From Anaerolineaceae bacterium (GTDB lineage Bacteria > Chloroflexota > Anaerolineae > Anaerolineales > Anaerolineaceae), in contig WOYY01000082.1 in assembly GCA_011620555.1 (NCBI GenBank), positions 1-55,323 of the forward strand: 55,323 nucleotides of DNA, read 5' to 3'. Shown here in pieces: positions 15,529-25,086 of the stretch. The notes under the pieces were generated by a model, which searched no databases, was not told the DNA's origin, and saw only the letters and a program-made list of their open reading frames with translations. The translations under genes were made by a program, and so were the position numbers. Every line of letters starts with the position of its first letter. Positions within the stretch are counted from its first letter, which is position 1.

Positions 15529-17457
15529 TTACCAACTGGTGGAAGTGCCGTCTCCACCAGTTTTCTTGATCCGATAGAGGGCGTTATCAGCCCGGTTGAG
15601 CAGATCTTCCAAAGAATCGGACCAATCCTGGACAGTAGCGATCCCGGCGCTGAAGGATATGTTGAAACTGCGCTCACCATAGAAGACCGGCGAGGTGGAC
15701 AAGACGCTGCGGATACGTTCCACGACCAGCAGAGCATGCTCGGCATCCGTCTCCGGCAGCAGCAGGAGGAATTCGTCGCCGCCGAACCGGCCCAAAATAT
15801 CCACATCCCGGATGATCTCTTTGACGATCTTGGCGAACACGGTCAATGCCCGGTCACCGGCCAGGTGGCCATAGGTGTCGTTGACCCTTTTGAGGTTGTC
15901 AAAATCGAGGACAACCAGCGACAGGGAGTGATGATAACGCCGCGCTCTGCGAAGTTCCAATTCTGCCAGATTCATGAAATGCCGGCGATTGGAAATTTTG
16001 GTCAGTTCATCAATCGTCGCTTCATGATAAAGCTGGTCGATGAGCTGCTTGCGCTCTGTGATGTCACGGGAGAGGCCGTGATAACCGATCAGGTTGTCAT
16101 ATTTATCATAGTGGGGCGCCGCAACGATCTCAGTCCAAATCCAGTTGCCATCCTTGCACTTCTGTTCGACCTCAAAGCGGGTGGTTATATTATTATTGCC
16201 GACCTGCCCGATTTCCTGATGGTGCGCGATCTTCTGACGGACAAGCTCCACGCCCTCGGGTTTGAAGAAACTCCAGATCTGCTGTCCGATGACCTCTTCC
16301 CGTTTGAAACCGCGGATATGTTCATCCGCCGGGCTGATGTAATCGATCCGCAGCCGTTTATTGATGTGCCAGATGACGTCCACGGAGTTTTCCGTCAGGA
16401 AACGGTATTTCTGTTCGTTCTCCCGCAATTTCTCTTCCATTTTTTTACGGGAGGTGATATCCCGAACCACGGTGAGGATATGGGGTTCATCATTGATTTG
16501 GATGACCCGGGCGGACAGCAAACCTAACAAGGGCCTGCCATTTTTCTTTCTGAACTGGAAATCCATATCTTCGATCACACCGGTTTCAGTGAGGAGCACG
16601 ATGAAACGCGCCCGCTCCGTTGGATCGAACCAGATATCTACCTCAAGGGTTGTCGTATTAATGGCTTCTTCCCGCGAATAGCCGGAAAGTTTTGAAAACC
16701 CCTGATTAACTTCTATAAAACGGCCATCCCTCAGACGAGTGATCAGGACTGCGTCGGGGATGGTGTTGAACATCAAGGTATATTTTTCTTTCGCTTCAAG
16801 GGTTTCTTGATTCAATTGGGTGTTCATCAGGTAAACGAAACCAAAGTTCCAAAGCGTTGTGCAGGCGAAGAGAACAAAATATGAAATGACCTGCATGGTC
16901 GTCGGGAAACTGATCACGCTCTGCGGGGGTAGGAGGAGCCAGCCCAGCGTATGGCCCAGAAAGAAGAGCGCATTTGCAAAAAAAACAATCCCAATGAAAT
17001 GCCGAAACGTACGGTCCGCTGTTGTATTTTGTTTGATTATCACCAGCGCACTCAGGAATGAGAAGCCAGCCATACAAAAAGCTGAGACAGCATTCGGAGC
17101 GATTTGGGATCCTAAGAGGAGCGAAACCAGCACAATGACGCTGTAAATGGATATGAATATGATGGAGTTTTTAATTTGCCGCTGAAAGACCTGGAAAAAA
17201 TCTATGATGCCGTGGAAGAGGATCAGGCCGCTAGCCGCCAGGGCCAAATCTTCCAGGATGAATGCGAAAACGCCAAAGTTGAGAAACTTTTGGAAAAAGA
17301 AAATGATGAAATAAGAACCGATAATAAGGGTCCCAATGATCAGCCAACTGAAGCCAGAAAAGTTTTTCCCCTTTTGGTATTCAATATAAAGAAGAGCGAC
17401 TTCAAGTAAGACGGTCAGGCCGAAGAGGAGATTAATGGTATAGATGTCGATGATCAT
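15529..17457 (-). CDS. Membrane PAS-PAS-GGDEF diguanylate cyclase
   Basis: Predicted active diguanylate cyclase making c-di-GMP. The N-terminal 215 residues hold six to seven membrane helices, followed by two PAS domains and a GGDEF domain. The active site GGDEF is preceded by RDVD five residues upstream, the classical inhibitory I-site for product feedback; DFDNLKRVND supplies metal and base contacts. Start choice: the frame can extend to a TTG at 17490, but ATG 17457 (MIIDIYTIN) begins the first membrane helix directly; neither has a ribosome site, and a TATAAT lies about 10 nt upstream of the ATG, so a very short leader is possible. It lies convergent to the HD-GYP genes, so synthesis and breakdown enzymes sit together. 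Confidence 0.9.
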   Translation of the reverse strand: MIIDIYTINLLFGLTVLLEVALLYIEYQKGKNFSGFSWLIIGTLIIGSYFIIFFFQKFLNFGVFAFILEDLALAASGLILFHGIIDFFQVFQRQIKNSIIFISIYSVIVLVSLLLGSQIAPNAVSAFCMAGFSFLSALVIIKQNTTADRTFRHFIGIVFFANALFFLGHTLGWLLLPPQSVISFPTTMQVISYFVLFACTTLWNFGFVYLMNTQLNQETLEAKEKYTLMFNTIPDAVLITRLRDGRFIEVNQGFSKLSGYSREEAINTTTLEVDIWFDPTERARFIVLLTETGVIEDMDFQFRKKNGRPLLGLLSARVIQINDEPHILTVVRDITSRKKMEEKLRENEQKYRFLTENSVDVIWHINKRLRIDYISPADEHIRGFKREEVIGQQIWSFFKPEGVELVRQKIAHHQEIGQVGNNNITTRFEVEQKCKDGNWIWTEIVAAPHYDKYDNLIGYHGLSRDITERKQLIDQLYHEATIDELTKISNRRHFMNLAELELRRARRYHHSLSLVVLDFDNLKRVNDTYGHLAGDRALTVFAKIVKEIIRDVDILGRFGGDEFLLLLPETDAEHALLVVERIRSVLSTSPVFYGERSFNISFSAGIATVQDWSDSLEDLLNRADNALYRIKKTGGDGTSTSW

Positions 17458-17571
17458 AATTGTACATATTATAAAGTATTCTGCACTCAAAATGATATAA
17501 GTATTTCCAGTTAACTACGATATCATGAATAAATTAATTTCAGGCTTAGGTAATATTTCAGAATCATAGCA

Positions 17572-19878
17572 TTAACGGTGGGGGAAAAGGCTTTCGCTGG
17601 TGGCTGATTGGAAGAATTTCCGATAGGCCAGAGTTTCCCCCCATAAGTTCTGGAAAACTTCCAAATAGATTTCCGTCGCTTCGGGGTCCCCCTCCATTTT
17701 CTGAGCCAAAATCCGGACTGAATCTTCATCCAGATCCACCGTGAAAGCGCCTTTGCCTTCCCAATACAGCAGGGCAGTCCGCACCAATTCCCTGTCCAGG
17801 GCGCAGGCTGCGGCCAGCTCGGTCAGCCTGACCTCCCCATTGCGATTGGAGAGGACGAACTTGGCCAGGCCCGCGATGTATTTCAGTGCCTGGTGGGGGC
17901 TGGCAAGGTCTGGGTTGATCCCGAAGATGATCACTTTTTGGGGATGGGAAACTCGCAGCGCCTCATTCAGCACATTGTGAGAAGGCGGGCTGGTCCAGAT
18001 CACGAGGGTTTCAGCCGAGATCAGGTCCTGGCGGGGGTGGGCGCGGAGGCCCTCGGGCAGGGATTGCTCCGCCCAGACCTGGATGCTGCTCTCATGCGCC
18101 AGGGTTTCTCGCAGCGCGGCAAGGGGCGCGGGGTTCAGGCGGCGGTCAATGATTTCAAGGGGCTGTTTGGGTTTTGGGGGTCCGCTGATTTGCGCGGGGC
18201 GGTCATCAATCCACTCGGCGCTGATCTGGGCCGCGCCGCGATAGTCGCTTTGGGAAAGCTGGCAGACCACGTCAAATTCCTCAGCCGGGAGAGGCTTATC
18301 CGCCCCGTTCCACCAGAGGAACTGCTGGGTTACGGCACCGTCGCTGGCGATCACCCGGCGATGTTCGCCGGTTTGGCCGATCTCGGAAGCGGAGACGAAG
18401 GTCAGACCCCGGATCAGGAAGTTGAGCGGCGGGTTGCCCGGACCGAAGGGCGCCAGCCTTTCGATTTCGGAGATCAGGTCCAGATCGATTTCCGGCAGGG
18501 TGAGGGTCTGGTGGATTTCGATTTCTGCGGCCCTTTCCACTTCTCTGGCCTGGGTTTCCACGGCGCTGGCGACGCCTTTTTTGAAGGCGGTGAAGTTTCC
18601 CGGCAGGAGCGCCATCCCGGCGGCCATCGGGTGCCCGCCATAGCTCAGGAGGAAATGGCTCTGGGTGCTGATGGCCTGGGTGATGTTGATCCCGTCCACC
18701 GAACGGGCGGAACCGTGGAAGGGGTCTTTGCCGGTCAGCAGGATGGTGGGTTTGTGGTAGCGTTCCACCAGCTGGTTGGCAACGATCCCGACCACGCCGC
18801 CGGGCCATTCCGGGTAATGCAGGACAATCGCCGGCGCGTGGCGGTCATCGGGCGAGTCTGCCAGGATCTTTTCAGCGGCCTGGGCCACCTGGCGCGTCAT
18901 CATGCGCCGCTTGGCATTGAGCGCTTCAATGGTCATACCGATCACCCGGGCGCGCCCGGGATCGTCCGTGGTCAGGAATTCCACAATCGGGTTGGCATCG
19001 CTCAGCCGCCCCACGGCATTCAGCCGCGGCGCGATCTGGAAGCCGATATGCGTTTCGGTGATCCGCTGGGGGTTGAGCCTGGCGTTCGTGAAGAGGGTTT
19101 GCAGGCCCAGGCGTTCCGTATGGTGGAGCTGTTGCAGTCCCTTTTGCAGGAGCCAGCGGGTATCGCCTTTGAGGATCGCCACATCTGCCACGATGCCCAG
19201 CGCGGCCAGTTCATAGTAGGGGCCGCCCTCAAAGGGTTCGTCAAGGTAGTGGAATAAGCCCTCGATCAGCTTGCAGGCCACCCCCACGCCCGGCAGGGTC
19301 CGCAGGGGGTGATCCTCCGGGAGCCGCTGGGGGTTGACCACGGCCGCGGCGGGCGGCAGTGTGCCGCCGAGGGTGTGGTGGTCGGTGAGCACGACCGGGA
19401 TGCCGGCATCCCGGACCTTTTGGATATTTTCATGCTCGGTGATCCCCGTATCACAGGTGATCAGCAGGTCAAAGCCTTCGTCCAAGTAGTTCTGCAGGAC
19501 GGGGGCAGTGATCCCGTGGGACTCTTCTGCCCGGATGGGGATGTGATAGATCACGTCGCCGCCCAGGGCGCGCAGCCCTTCCACGAGGACGGTCGTGGCG
19601 GTCTGGCCGTCCACGTCGAAATCGCCCCAGATCAGGATCTTCTCCCGGTTGTTGATTGCTTTGGTGATCAGTTCATAGGCGCTGAGGGCATCGGGGAGTT
19701 CGTCAGCTGAGGTCGGCTGGTAGGCATCGGGGTCCATGAAGGCCCGGGCGGCCTCGGCGGTGCGGTAGCCGCGCTGATAGAGCGTCTCCGCGACCAGCGG
19801 GTGGCCGCCGATGGCGCGGCGGAAATCCTCAGGAATGGCAATCGGCTGGGGTTCGACCCAGCGGAGGTCCTCACTCAT
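17572..19878 (-). CDS. recJ: Single-stranded-DNA-specific 5'-3' exonuclease RecJ
   Basis: RecJ of the DHH phosphoesterase family, which degrades single-stranded DNA 5' to 3' in recombination and repair. Visible motifs are GDFDVDG (85-91), TCDTG with Asp143, and TDHHTLGG with the DHH triad (166-168). The DHHA1 region with GSARSVDG and GGHPMAAGM follows at about 380-420, then an OB-like domain. At 768 aa it is longer than E. coli RecJ (577 aa), with a C-terminal extension ending in a winged-helix-like segment (about 680-745). Its ATG overlaps the nuclease stop by one base, making it the last gene of a four-gene overlapping operon with two helicases and a RecB-type nuclease. This placement implies joint DNA-end resection. 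Confidence 0.95.
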   Translation of the reverse strand: MSEDLRWVEPQPIAIPEDFRRAIGGHPLVAETLYQRGYRTAEAARAFMDPDAYQPTSADELPDALSAYELITKAINNREKILIWGDFDVDGQTATTVLVEGLRALGGDVIYHIPIRAEESHGITAPVLQNYLDEGFDLLITCDTGITEHENIQKVRDAGIPVVLTDHHTLGGTLPPAAAVVNPQRLPEDHPLRTLPGVGVACKLIEGLFHYLDEPFEGGPYYELAALGIVADVAILKGDTRWLLQKGLQQLHHTERLGLQTLFTNARLNPQRITETHIGFQIAPRLNAVGRLSDANPIVEFLTTDDPGRARVIGMTIEALNAKRRMMTRQVAQAAEKILADSPDDRHAPAIVLHYPEWPGGVVGIVANQLVERYHKPTILLTGKDPFHGSARSVDGINITQAISTQSHFLLSYGGHPMAAGMALLPGNFTAFKKGVASAVETQAREVERAAEIEIHQTLTLPEIDLDLISEIERLAPFGPGNPPLNFLIRGLTFVSASEIGQTGEHRRVIASDGAVTQQFLWWNGADKPLPAEEFDVVCQLSQSDYRGAAQISAEWIDDRPAQISGPPKPKQPLEIIDRRLNPAPLAALRETLAHESSIQVWAEQSLPEGLRAHPRQDLISAETLVIWTSPPSHNVLNEALRVSHPQKVIIFGINPDLASPHQALKYIAGLAKFVLSNRNGEVRLTELAAACALDRELVRTALLYWEGKGAFTVDLDEDSVRILAQKMEGDPEATEIYLEVFQNLWGETLAYRKFFQSATSESLFPHR

Positions 19879-20717
19879 CAGAAGGCAATTTCTTCAATCT
19901 GATCGAAGTCCAAATCATCCGGGTTTTCCTCCGTTTCGGGCAGGAAATCGTCAAACATCTCCAGATCGCCGGCTTCGACGCCCCGGTCGCAGTGGGAACG
20001 GTAGACACAGTAGCGGCATTTGGAAAGATCCCCGGTGCGGGTGAAGGCTTCTCCGGGCAGGGCGGCGATCTCGTCAACCAATTTTTTGAAGAAAGTCTGA
20101 TCTTTCTGATATTGGTCGGCAGTATAGGGCAGGTTGATGGGCAGTTCGGGCTGGGAAGTGAACCAGTAGTTCATCTCAATTTGCTCGGGCCGGATCGCTT
20201 CTGCCCCGTTCAGCATCCCGCCGGAAAGGACGAGCAAAAACCTGTAGAGCCGGGTTTGCACCCGTTCCAGCAGCCGCTCCTGTTTGGGACGTTTCTGGCT
20301 GGTTTTCCAGTCGAAGATGGTCAATCCGCCGTCCGGTCTCACCAGGACCAGGTCATATTTGGCGACCAGGCGGTGGCCGTTGAGTCCCGCGCTCAGGACT
20401 GTTTCCACATGGCGGGCGCCTTCCAAAAGCGGGGGTGCGTATTGCAGGAAATCCTGCCACCAGCTGAAGACCTCTGGGCTGGGGTCGGCCGCGGCCTGGT
20501 CTGCGAGCCGCTCCTCGGGGAGGCCAAGGAGGTACTGCTGGATCAGGCGGTGGAAGCGCGCGCCCGTCTGGCCGCGCTGTTCAAAGGCCAGGGCGTCATC
20601 CACAATCAGCGCCGGCCATTGGGTATGGCGGATATAGCGCAGGTAGAAGCGGTAGGGGCAGTCGAGGTAATCCTGCAGATTGCTCTGAGTGAAGTCGAAG
20701 TTTTCAGGCAGGGTCAT
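19878..20717 (-). CDS. RecB/Cas4-type PD-(D/E)XK nuclease with Fe-S cluster motif
   Basis: A 279-aa nuclease of the AddB/Cas4/RecB C-terminal family. Motifs from the chosen start: Cys20, His56 (GARFHRLI), Asp122 (KYDLV), Asp136-x-Lys138 (FDWKTS), and the cluster Cys234-x2-Cys237-x5-Cys243. Cys20 plus the three late cysteines give the usual four ligands of a 4Fe-4S cluster locking the fold. I chose ATG 20717, which overlaps the helicase stop as ATGA; the longer frame to 21071 is low-complexity shadow of the helicase gene. In AddAB the nuclease is fused to a helicase subunit; here it is a separate gene between UvrD-like helicase and RecJ. It likely acts as a subunit of the same complex (inference). 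Confidence 0.88.
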   Translation of the reverse strand: MTLPENFDFTQSNLQDYLDCPYRFYLRYIRHTQWPALIVDDALAFEQRGQTGARFHRLIQQYLLGLPEERLADQAAADPSPEVFSWWQDFLQYAPPLLEGARHVETVLSAGLNGHRLVAKYDLVLVRPDGGLTIFDWKTSQKRPKQERLLERVQTRLYRFLLVLSGGMLNGAEAIRPEQIEMNYWFTSQPELPINLPYTADQYQKDQTFFKKLVDEIAALPGEAFTRTGDLSKCRYCVYRSHCDRGVEAGDLEMFDDFLPETEENPDDLDFDQIEEIAF

Positions 20718-22960
20718 TTGTGCTTCTCCCAGGCGTTGATCAGTTCCAGAAAAGCCCGGGCGGGCACGTTCCGGGCAGAGGCGCGGCCGGAATTGGCCGT
20801 CACCGTCAGCCAACGCCGGGCGCGGGTGATCCCGACGTAGAACAGGCGCAACCGCTCCCGGATGAACTCCTGCCGGGCTTCCAGGGTCGCCGCCCCTTCC
20901 TGATACCAATCCATCGCCCGGCCCTCGGTGAGGGCGTTCAACTGGGCCAGGGTCTCCGCTTCCAGGTTGAGGTGATCCCGGGCGAACCATTTCTCCGATT
21001 GATATTGGTCGTATTCCTCGCCGGAGGGGAAGTTGTAGTTGTTGACCGCCGTCAGGTAAACGGCGTCCCATTCCAGCCCTTTGGCTTTGTGCATGGTCGC
21101 CACCACCACCTGGCCGGGGTAGAGATCGGGGTTGAAAGCTGTGTCCTCATTGGAGAAACCCAGGAAACGCCGCTGGTTGTTGGCGATCTGTTTCATCTCT
21201 TCGGTGAACTCCGGCAGCCGCCAGTCCGGGTGGGCATTGCTGAGCTGGCGCAGCAGGACGGAGAGCTTATGCGCCAGGGCCAGTTCGGCCGGCTCCAGGA
21301 AGAGGTCCTGCGATAGGGTCAGGATCAGCTGATCAATGGGCAGGAAGACGGAGTTCTGCCCGCGCTGGATGACGTCCCGGAAGGTTTCCAGTTCGTCCAA
21401 AACCGCGGCATCGGCTCCTTCGGCTTTGATTTCCGTCAGCCAGTCATTTGCGGTCTGGGGCCAGAGAAAATCCTCCACCCGGTCGCAGGATTTGATCCTT
21501 TTGGCAATAGCCTGATAAAAGGGCCAGCGTTGTTCGTCTTCCCGTTCTTTCCGCCGCCAAACCCGGTAAGCTGTGGAGAGCTTGCCGCTCTCGCGCGGGT
21601 CGCAGAGGGCGTTGAGGATGTGGAAGATAGCGCTGGTGGAGAGGCGCGTGGAGGAGGTGGAGCGCAGGAGGCTGTCAACCACCGGGATTCCCCGCCGCTG
21701 GCATTCATCCGCGAACTTGAACCCCCGGGTGTTGCGGGGCGAAAGGATCGCCAGCGTCTGGTCGGGGTGCTCGGGGAGCCAGGCTTCGATCGAATCGACC
21801 ACGAATTTGACTTCCTGATCGGGTGAGAGCAGCTGCTCGACCAGCTGGATGCAGTCCGGGCAATCGGGCGGGTTGGGCTGGGGGTCATCGGGCGGTGTGG
21901 GCTGGATCAGCGGCGGGTTCAGGGCTTTGCGGGCATCCAGGTTGGGATGTTTATCCCGGGTCCAGTTGATCAGGCTGTTGGCGAGGCTGATGATGCTCCA
22001 GGTGGAGCGGCCGCTCTCCGGCAGAGACCGGGTCAGCACGTCCGGCCGCTGGATGAAATCCAACAGGTACTGGGGACTGGCGGTGGTGAAGGTTTCATAG
22101 ATGGCCTGGTTGGGGTCGCCCACCCGCACCCAGTTGCCCGTCTCACCCGTCAGCAGGGAGAGGATCTTCTGCTGCAGCAGACTGGAATCCTGGGCTTCAT
22201 CTTCCAGGATGTAGGGCCAGCGCTGGCGCAGGGTAGCGACGAGGCTTGGGTCGGATTCCAGGCAGCGCAGGGCCAGGCGGATCAGATCGTCAAAGTCCAC
22301 ACTGCCGCGGTAATTGAGCGCGTCCTGATATTCGCGGTAGAGACCCGCGCCCAGCTCCACCAGGGGCAAGGGGATCTGAACTTGTGCCAGGAGGCGGTGC
22401 AGGTCCGGCGGGGTGAGCTGGCGGTCCTTGGCCAGCCGGATGAAAGCCACCGCGATCGATTCCACCAAGGCCGGCAGGTTCTGGCTTTGCGTATAGATTT
22501 TTTCGCGCTGGGACTCGTCAAAGTCCAGATAGGGCTCAAAGAATTCCGGGTTGGATTGGAGCCAGGTTTCCGAAACGGAGCGGATGATCCGGGTGGCCTC
22601 GACTTCATCCACGATCTGAAACCCGTTGCTCAGGCCTGCCAGGTCCGGCCGCATGCGGACAATGTCATTCGCCAGGCCGTGCAATGTGCGGACTCGGTAA
22701 CCCAACCCGGGCAGCAGGCCGGCGGCCTGCAATTGGCCCGAGATCCGGGCGGAGAAGTTATCCACGGCCGCGTTGACCAGCGTCACGATCAGGACCTCTT
22801 GATCGGGCTGGATCGCGCCGGATTTGATCAGGTCAGCGGCGAGGTAGGAGAGCGTCCAGGTCTTGCCGCTGCCCGGCACCGCGCTGACGCCCATTTTGCC
22901 GTTCTGATAGCGCAGAATCTGCTGCTGCCCCGGTCGGAGTTTCATGGCGGCCGCGCTCAT
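20714..22960 (-). CDS. UvrD/AddA-like superfamily 1 helicase
   Basis: ATP-dependent 3'-5' DNA helicase (748 aa) with intact motifs: Walker A AVPGSGKT (27-34), Walker B LEDEAQDSS with DEAQD at 254-258, motif III GDPNQAIY (281-288), motif V MHKAKGLEWD and motif VI FYVGITRARR near the C-terminus. Size and lack of a nuclease domain resemble UvrD/PcrA or a nuclease-less AddA. The ATG overlaps the upstream gene's stop (ATGA), and its own end overlaps the nuclease gene by 4 nt, so all are translationally coupled. Likely the motor subunit of an end-processing complex. A second in-frame ATG (Met6) is also possible. Confidence 0.9.
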   Translation of the reverse strand: MSAAAMKLRPGQQQILRYQNGKMGVSAVPGSGKTWTLSYLAADLIKSGAIQPDQEVLIVTLVNAAVDNFSARISGQLQAAGLLPGLGYRVRTLHGLANDIVRMRPDLAGLSNGFQIVDEVEATRIIRSVSETWLQSNPEFFEPYLDFDESQREKIYTQSQNLPALVESIAVAFIRLAKDRQLTPPDLHRLLAQVQIPLPLVELGAGLYREYQDALNYRGSVDFDDLIRLALRCLESDPSLVATLRQRWPYILEDEAQDSSLLQQKILSLLTGETGNWVRVGDPNQAIYETFTTASPQYLLDFIQRPDVLTRSLPESGRSTWSIISLANSLINWTRDKHPNLDARKALNPPLIQPTPPDDPQPNPPDCPDCIQLVEQLLSPDQEVKFVVDSIEAWLPEHPDQTLAILSPRNTRGFKFADECQRRGIPVVDSLLRSTSSTRLSTSAIFHILNALCDPRESGKLSTAYRVWRRKEREDEQRWPFYQAIAKRIKSCDRVEDFLWPQTANDWLTEIKAEGADAAVLDELETFRDVIQRGQNSVFLPIDQLILTLSQDLFLEPAELALAHKLSVLLRQLSNAHPDWRLPEFTEEMKQIANNQRRFLGFSNEDTAFNPDLYPGQVVVATMHKAKGLEWDAVYLTAVNNYNFPSGEEYDQYQSEKWFARDHLNLEAETLAQLNALTEGRAMDWYQEGAATLEARQEFIRERLRLFYVGITRARRWLTVTANSGRASARNVPARAFLELINAWEKHK

Positions 22961-25080
22961 CGGATTCCCCGTTTCGTCTCCAGCAGAACCTGCTGGATGA
23001 TCCGCAGCAGCAAGCCGCGGTTCTCATAGCCGGAAACATCCATCTCGCTCATGCCGAGGTAGACTTTTTGACGGCAGCGGTTGAGCAGCCCCAGCGAGAG
23101 CCGGAGCAGGGTGGCGTTGGCGGCCCTGAGTTCGTCCTCGGTGGTCCAGACTTCGCCCGCCTTCCAGCGCCGGGAAAGAACGTAGGGCTGGGTCAGGGGC
23201 TGGTCCAGGCGTTGATACCAGGCGGGGCTGCCGATATCCAGCCAGAACTGGACATCCACCGCCTGATTGCGCATCAGGAAGGTATAGGCGGGCGCCAGGA
23301 AGACTGAGTCCTTGGGCGCGTCCTGCCAGGGCTGGATGTATTGGGCGGCAATCACCCCATCGGCCACCATCTGGACGTATTCCTTGCCGGTGGAGAAATC
23401 GTCATGGTTTAATTGGTCGCCGATCACCCAGCGGAATTTCTGGATGGATTCGATCAGCGTGGCAACGGTGTTGGCGTTTTCCAGGTCGTTGTGGAAGCCA
23501 AAGCCAGGCTGGCTGAGAACTTCGCCGAACAGGCGGTTGAGGAAGAAATCCAGCGTCTGGTCATCCTCGGGCAAGGTGGCTGCCAGCCAGCTGCGGAGCT
23601 GTTCATAGCGTTCACCCGCCCGGTAGGTGATCCGGTCCCGGACCTCGGCGGGGACTTCTTCAAAGGGCTTCAGTGGGAAGCCTTCAGCGCGCTCGTCATA
23701 TACATAGCGGGAGAGGAGCTGAGCCCGCACCAGGTCGAATGGGTCAATGGCCTGCATCAGCGCAAAGGCAAAGTTGATCCGTTGGGGCAATAGGCCCCAC
23801 TCGGGAAAGGCGACGGTCGCGAAGGTCAGCAGGGTCTGCGCGGCGGGTTCATCCCGCAGGGCGCGCGAAGGCCGGTGCGAATGATGCGGGATGCCGTATT
23901 CATCCAATTTGCGGGAGAGCGTATAGCGCAGCACGTCCGACATGAAAGGCGCGAGGACCACGATTTCGCCGGCGGGCGTCCCCTGGTCGATCAGGCGGCG
24001 AATTTCGGCGGAGGCCCAGTTGACCATCGCCGGGAAATAGCGGGGGTTTTCACGGGGCGTCACGATGGCCCGGGTGGCATCCGCACCCGGCAGGGACTGC
24101 TGCAAGGGAGTTTCTCCCATCAGGCTGGCGACGGCCCGGCGGAACCCGTTTTGCAGTCCCTGGATGTCCTTTGAACTGACCAGGTTCTTCTCAAAAAGGA
24201 GGGTTTCATCGCAGGCGTCGACGACAGTCATTGCGCTCTGGGTATCCGCGCCAAGGAAGAAGCGATAGCCGGCCTCCCGGTCTGCGATCACCACCGCTGA
24301 ATCAAAATCGGGCAGCCATTCCCGCAGGACGTCATGCGCCACAGGGGTGTCCTCTTCGATATTGTCCACGATCAGGTGGCGATAGGACTGGGTGAGGTAG
24401 CTCCGACAGGCGGGCAGTGGCCAGAGGTATTTAATGAAGATCTCAACCTGTAATGAAAAGTCCAGCAGGTTGTGTTCCAGGCAGAAGGAGCGAAAGGCGA
24501 GCGCGCTGGCCTGGACGTCGTCGTAGATGTGCATCTGCTCCACATCGCCGACCCAGGCGGCTTTCAGCCGGGGGGCGATCTCCTCGATCGGGAAGCCGAC
24601 GAAGGCTGCCTTGTTGAGGTTATCCAAAATCTGGGAGAAAATCCGGTTGCGGTTGATCGTCAGGCTTTCAAAATAATTCTTTTCTTCGATCAGGGGCCGG
24701 ACCACGTGGGCCATGAAATATTGGGCGGTTTCGAGGGTCAGGAATTGGGGCGGTCGGTCGGGCTGCGCCACCCCGGTTTGGCTGCTGATGGCCGGCCAGA
24801 AGAGGTCCAGCATCCGCCGGGCGAGACCGCCGAGGGTGACGATGGAAACCAGGCCCTGCGAGAGAGCGAGGTCATCCCAGAGGCTGTCCTCATAGGGTTT
24901 GGCCAGGGTGCGCTGGGGGATGAAAAGCAGGATCTGATTGGCGGGGATGCCGGATTCCAGCAGCTTTTTCAACCAGAGGGTGCCGGCGGTCGTTTTTCCC
25001 GTCCCCGCAGGCCCAACAAGGGCGATTTTCCTGGTGGATGGGTGATCCAGCAAGCGGGATTGTTCAGACGTCAGTGCCAT
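22957..25080 (-). CDS. UvrD/AddB-like helicase-fold protein, partly degenerate
   Basis: First gene of the four-gene operon, 707 aa. Walker A is intact (GPAGTGKTT, 23-31), but the Walker B site reads LIVDNIEED (about 236-244) instead of DExQD. The C-terminal motif VI region (LLNRCRQKVYLGMSEMD) keeps only a partial arginine-finger motif. This is reminiscent of AddB and RecC, whose helicase folds have lost activity and scan for recombination hotspots, though AddB normally carries the Fe-S nuclease that is a separate gene here. The predicted -10 TATAAT (25087-25092) ends 6 nt before the ATG and no ribosome site exists, so the message is probably leaderless. Orthology to AddB is inference. Confidence 0.82.
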   Translation of the reverse strand: MALTSEQSRLLDHPSTRKIALVGPAGTGKTTAGTLWLKKLLESGIPANQILLFIPQRTLAKPYEDSLWDDLALSQGLVSIVTLGGLARRMLDLFWPAISSQTGVAQPDRPPQFLTLETAQYFMAHVVRPLIEEKNYFESLTINRNRIFSQILDNLNKAAFVGFPIEEIAPRLKAAWVGDVEQMHIYDDVQASALAFRSFCLEHNLLDFSLQVEIFIKYLWPLPACRSYLTQSYRHLIVDNIEEDTPVAHDVLREWLPDFDSAVVIADREAGYRFFLGADTQSAMTVVDACDETLLFEKNLVSSKDIQGLQNGFRRAVASLMGETPLQQSLPGADATRAIVTPRENPRYFPAMVNWASAEIRRLIDQGTPAGEIVVLAPFMSDVLRYTLSRKLDEYGIPHHSHRPSRALRDEPAAQTLLTFATVAFPEWGLLPQRINFAFALMQAIDPFDLVRAQLLSRYVYDERAEGFPLKPFEEVPAEVRDRITYRAGERYEQLRSWLAATLPEDDQTLDFFLNRLFGEVLSQPGFGFHNDLENANTVATLIESIQKFRWVIGDQLNHDDFSTGKEYVQMVADGVIAAQYIQPWQDAPKDSVFLAPAYTFLMRNQAVDVQFWLDIGSPAWYQRLDQPLTQPYVLSRRWKAGEVWTTEDELRAANATLLRLSLGLLNRCRQKVYLGMSEMDVSGYENRGLLLRIIQQVLLETKRGIR

Positions 25081-25086
25081 GAGAGT

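Noticed and set aside
17893-19257. Plus-strand open frame of 454 codons inside recJ
   Set aside because: Antisense shadow of a well-supported RecJ gene, with no recognisable motif.
20718-21071. N-terminal extension of the Fe-S nuclease
   Set aside because: The first 118 residues are Arg/Gly/Pro-rich antiframe sequence inside the helicase gene; ATG 20717 overlaps the helicase stop and starts the conserved domain.
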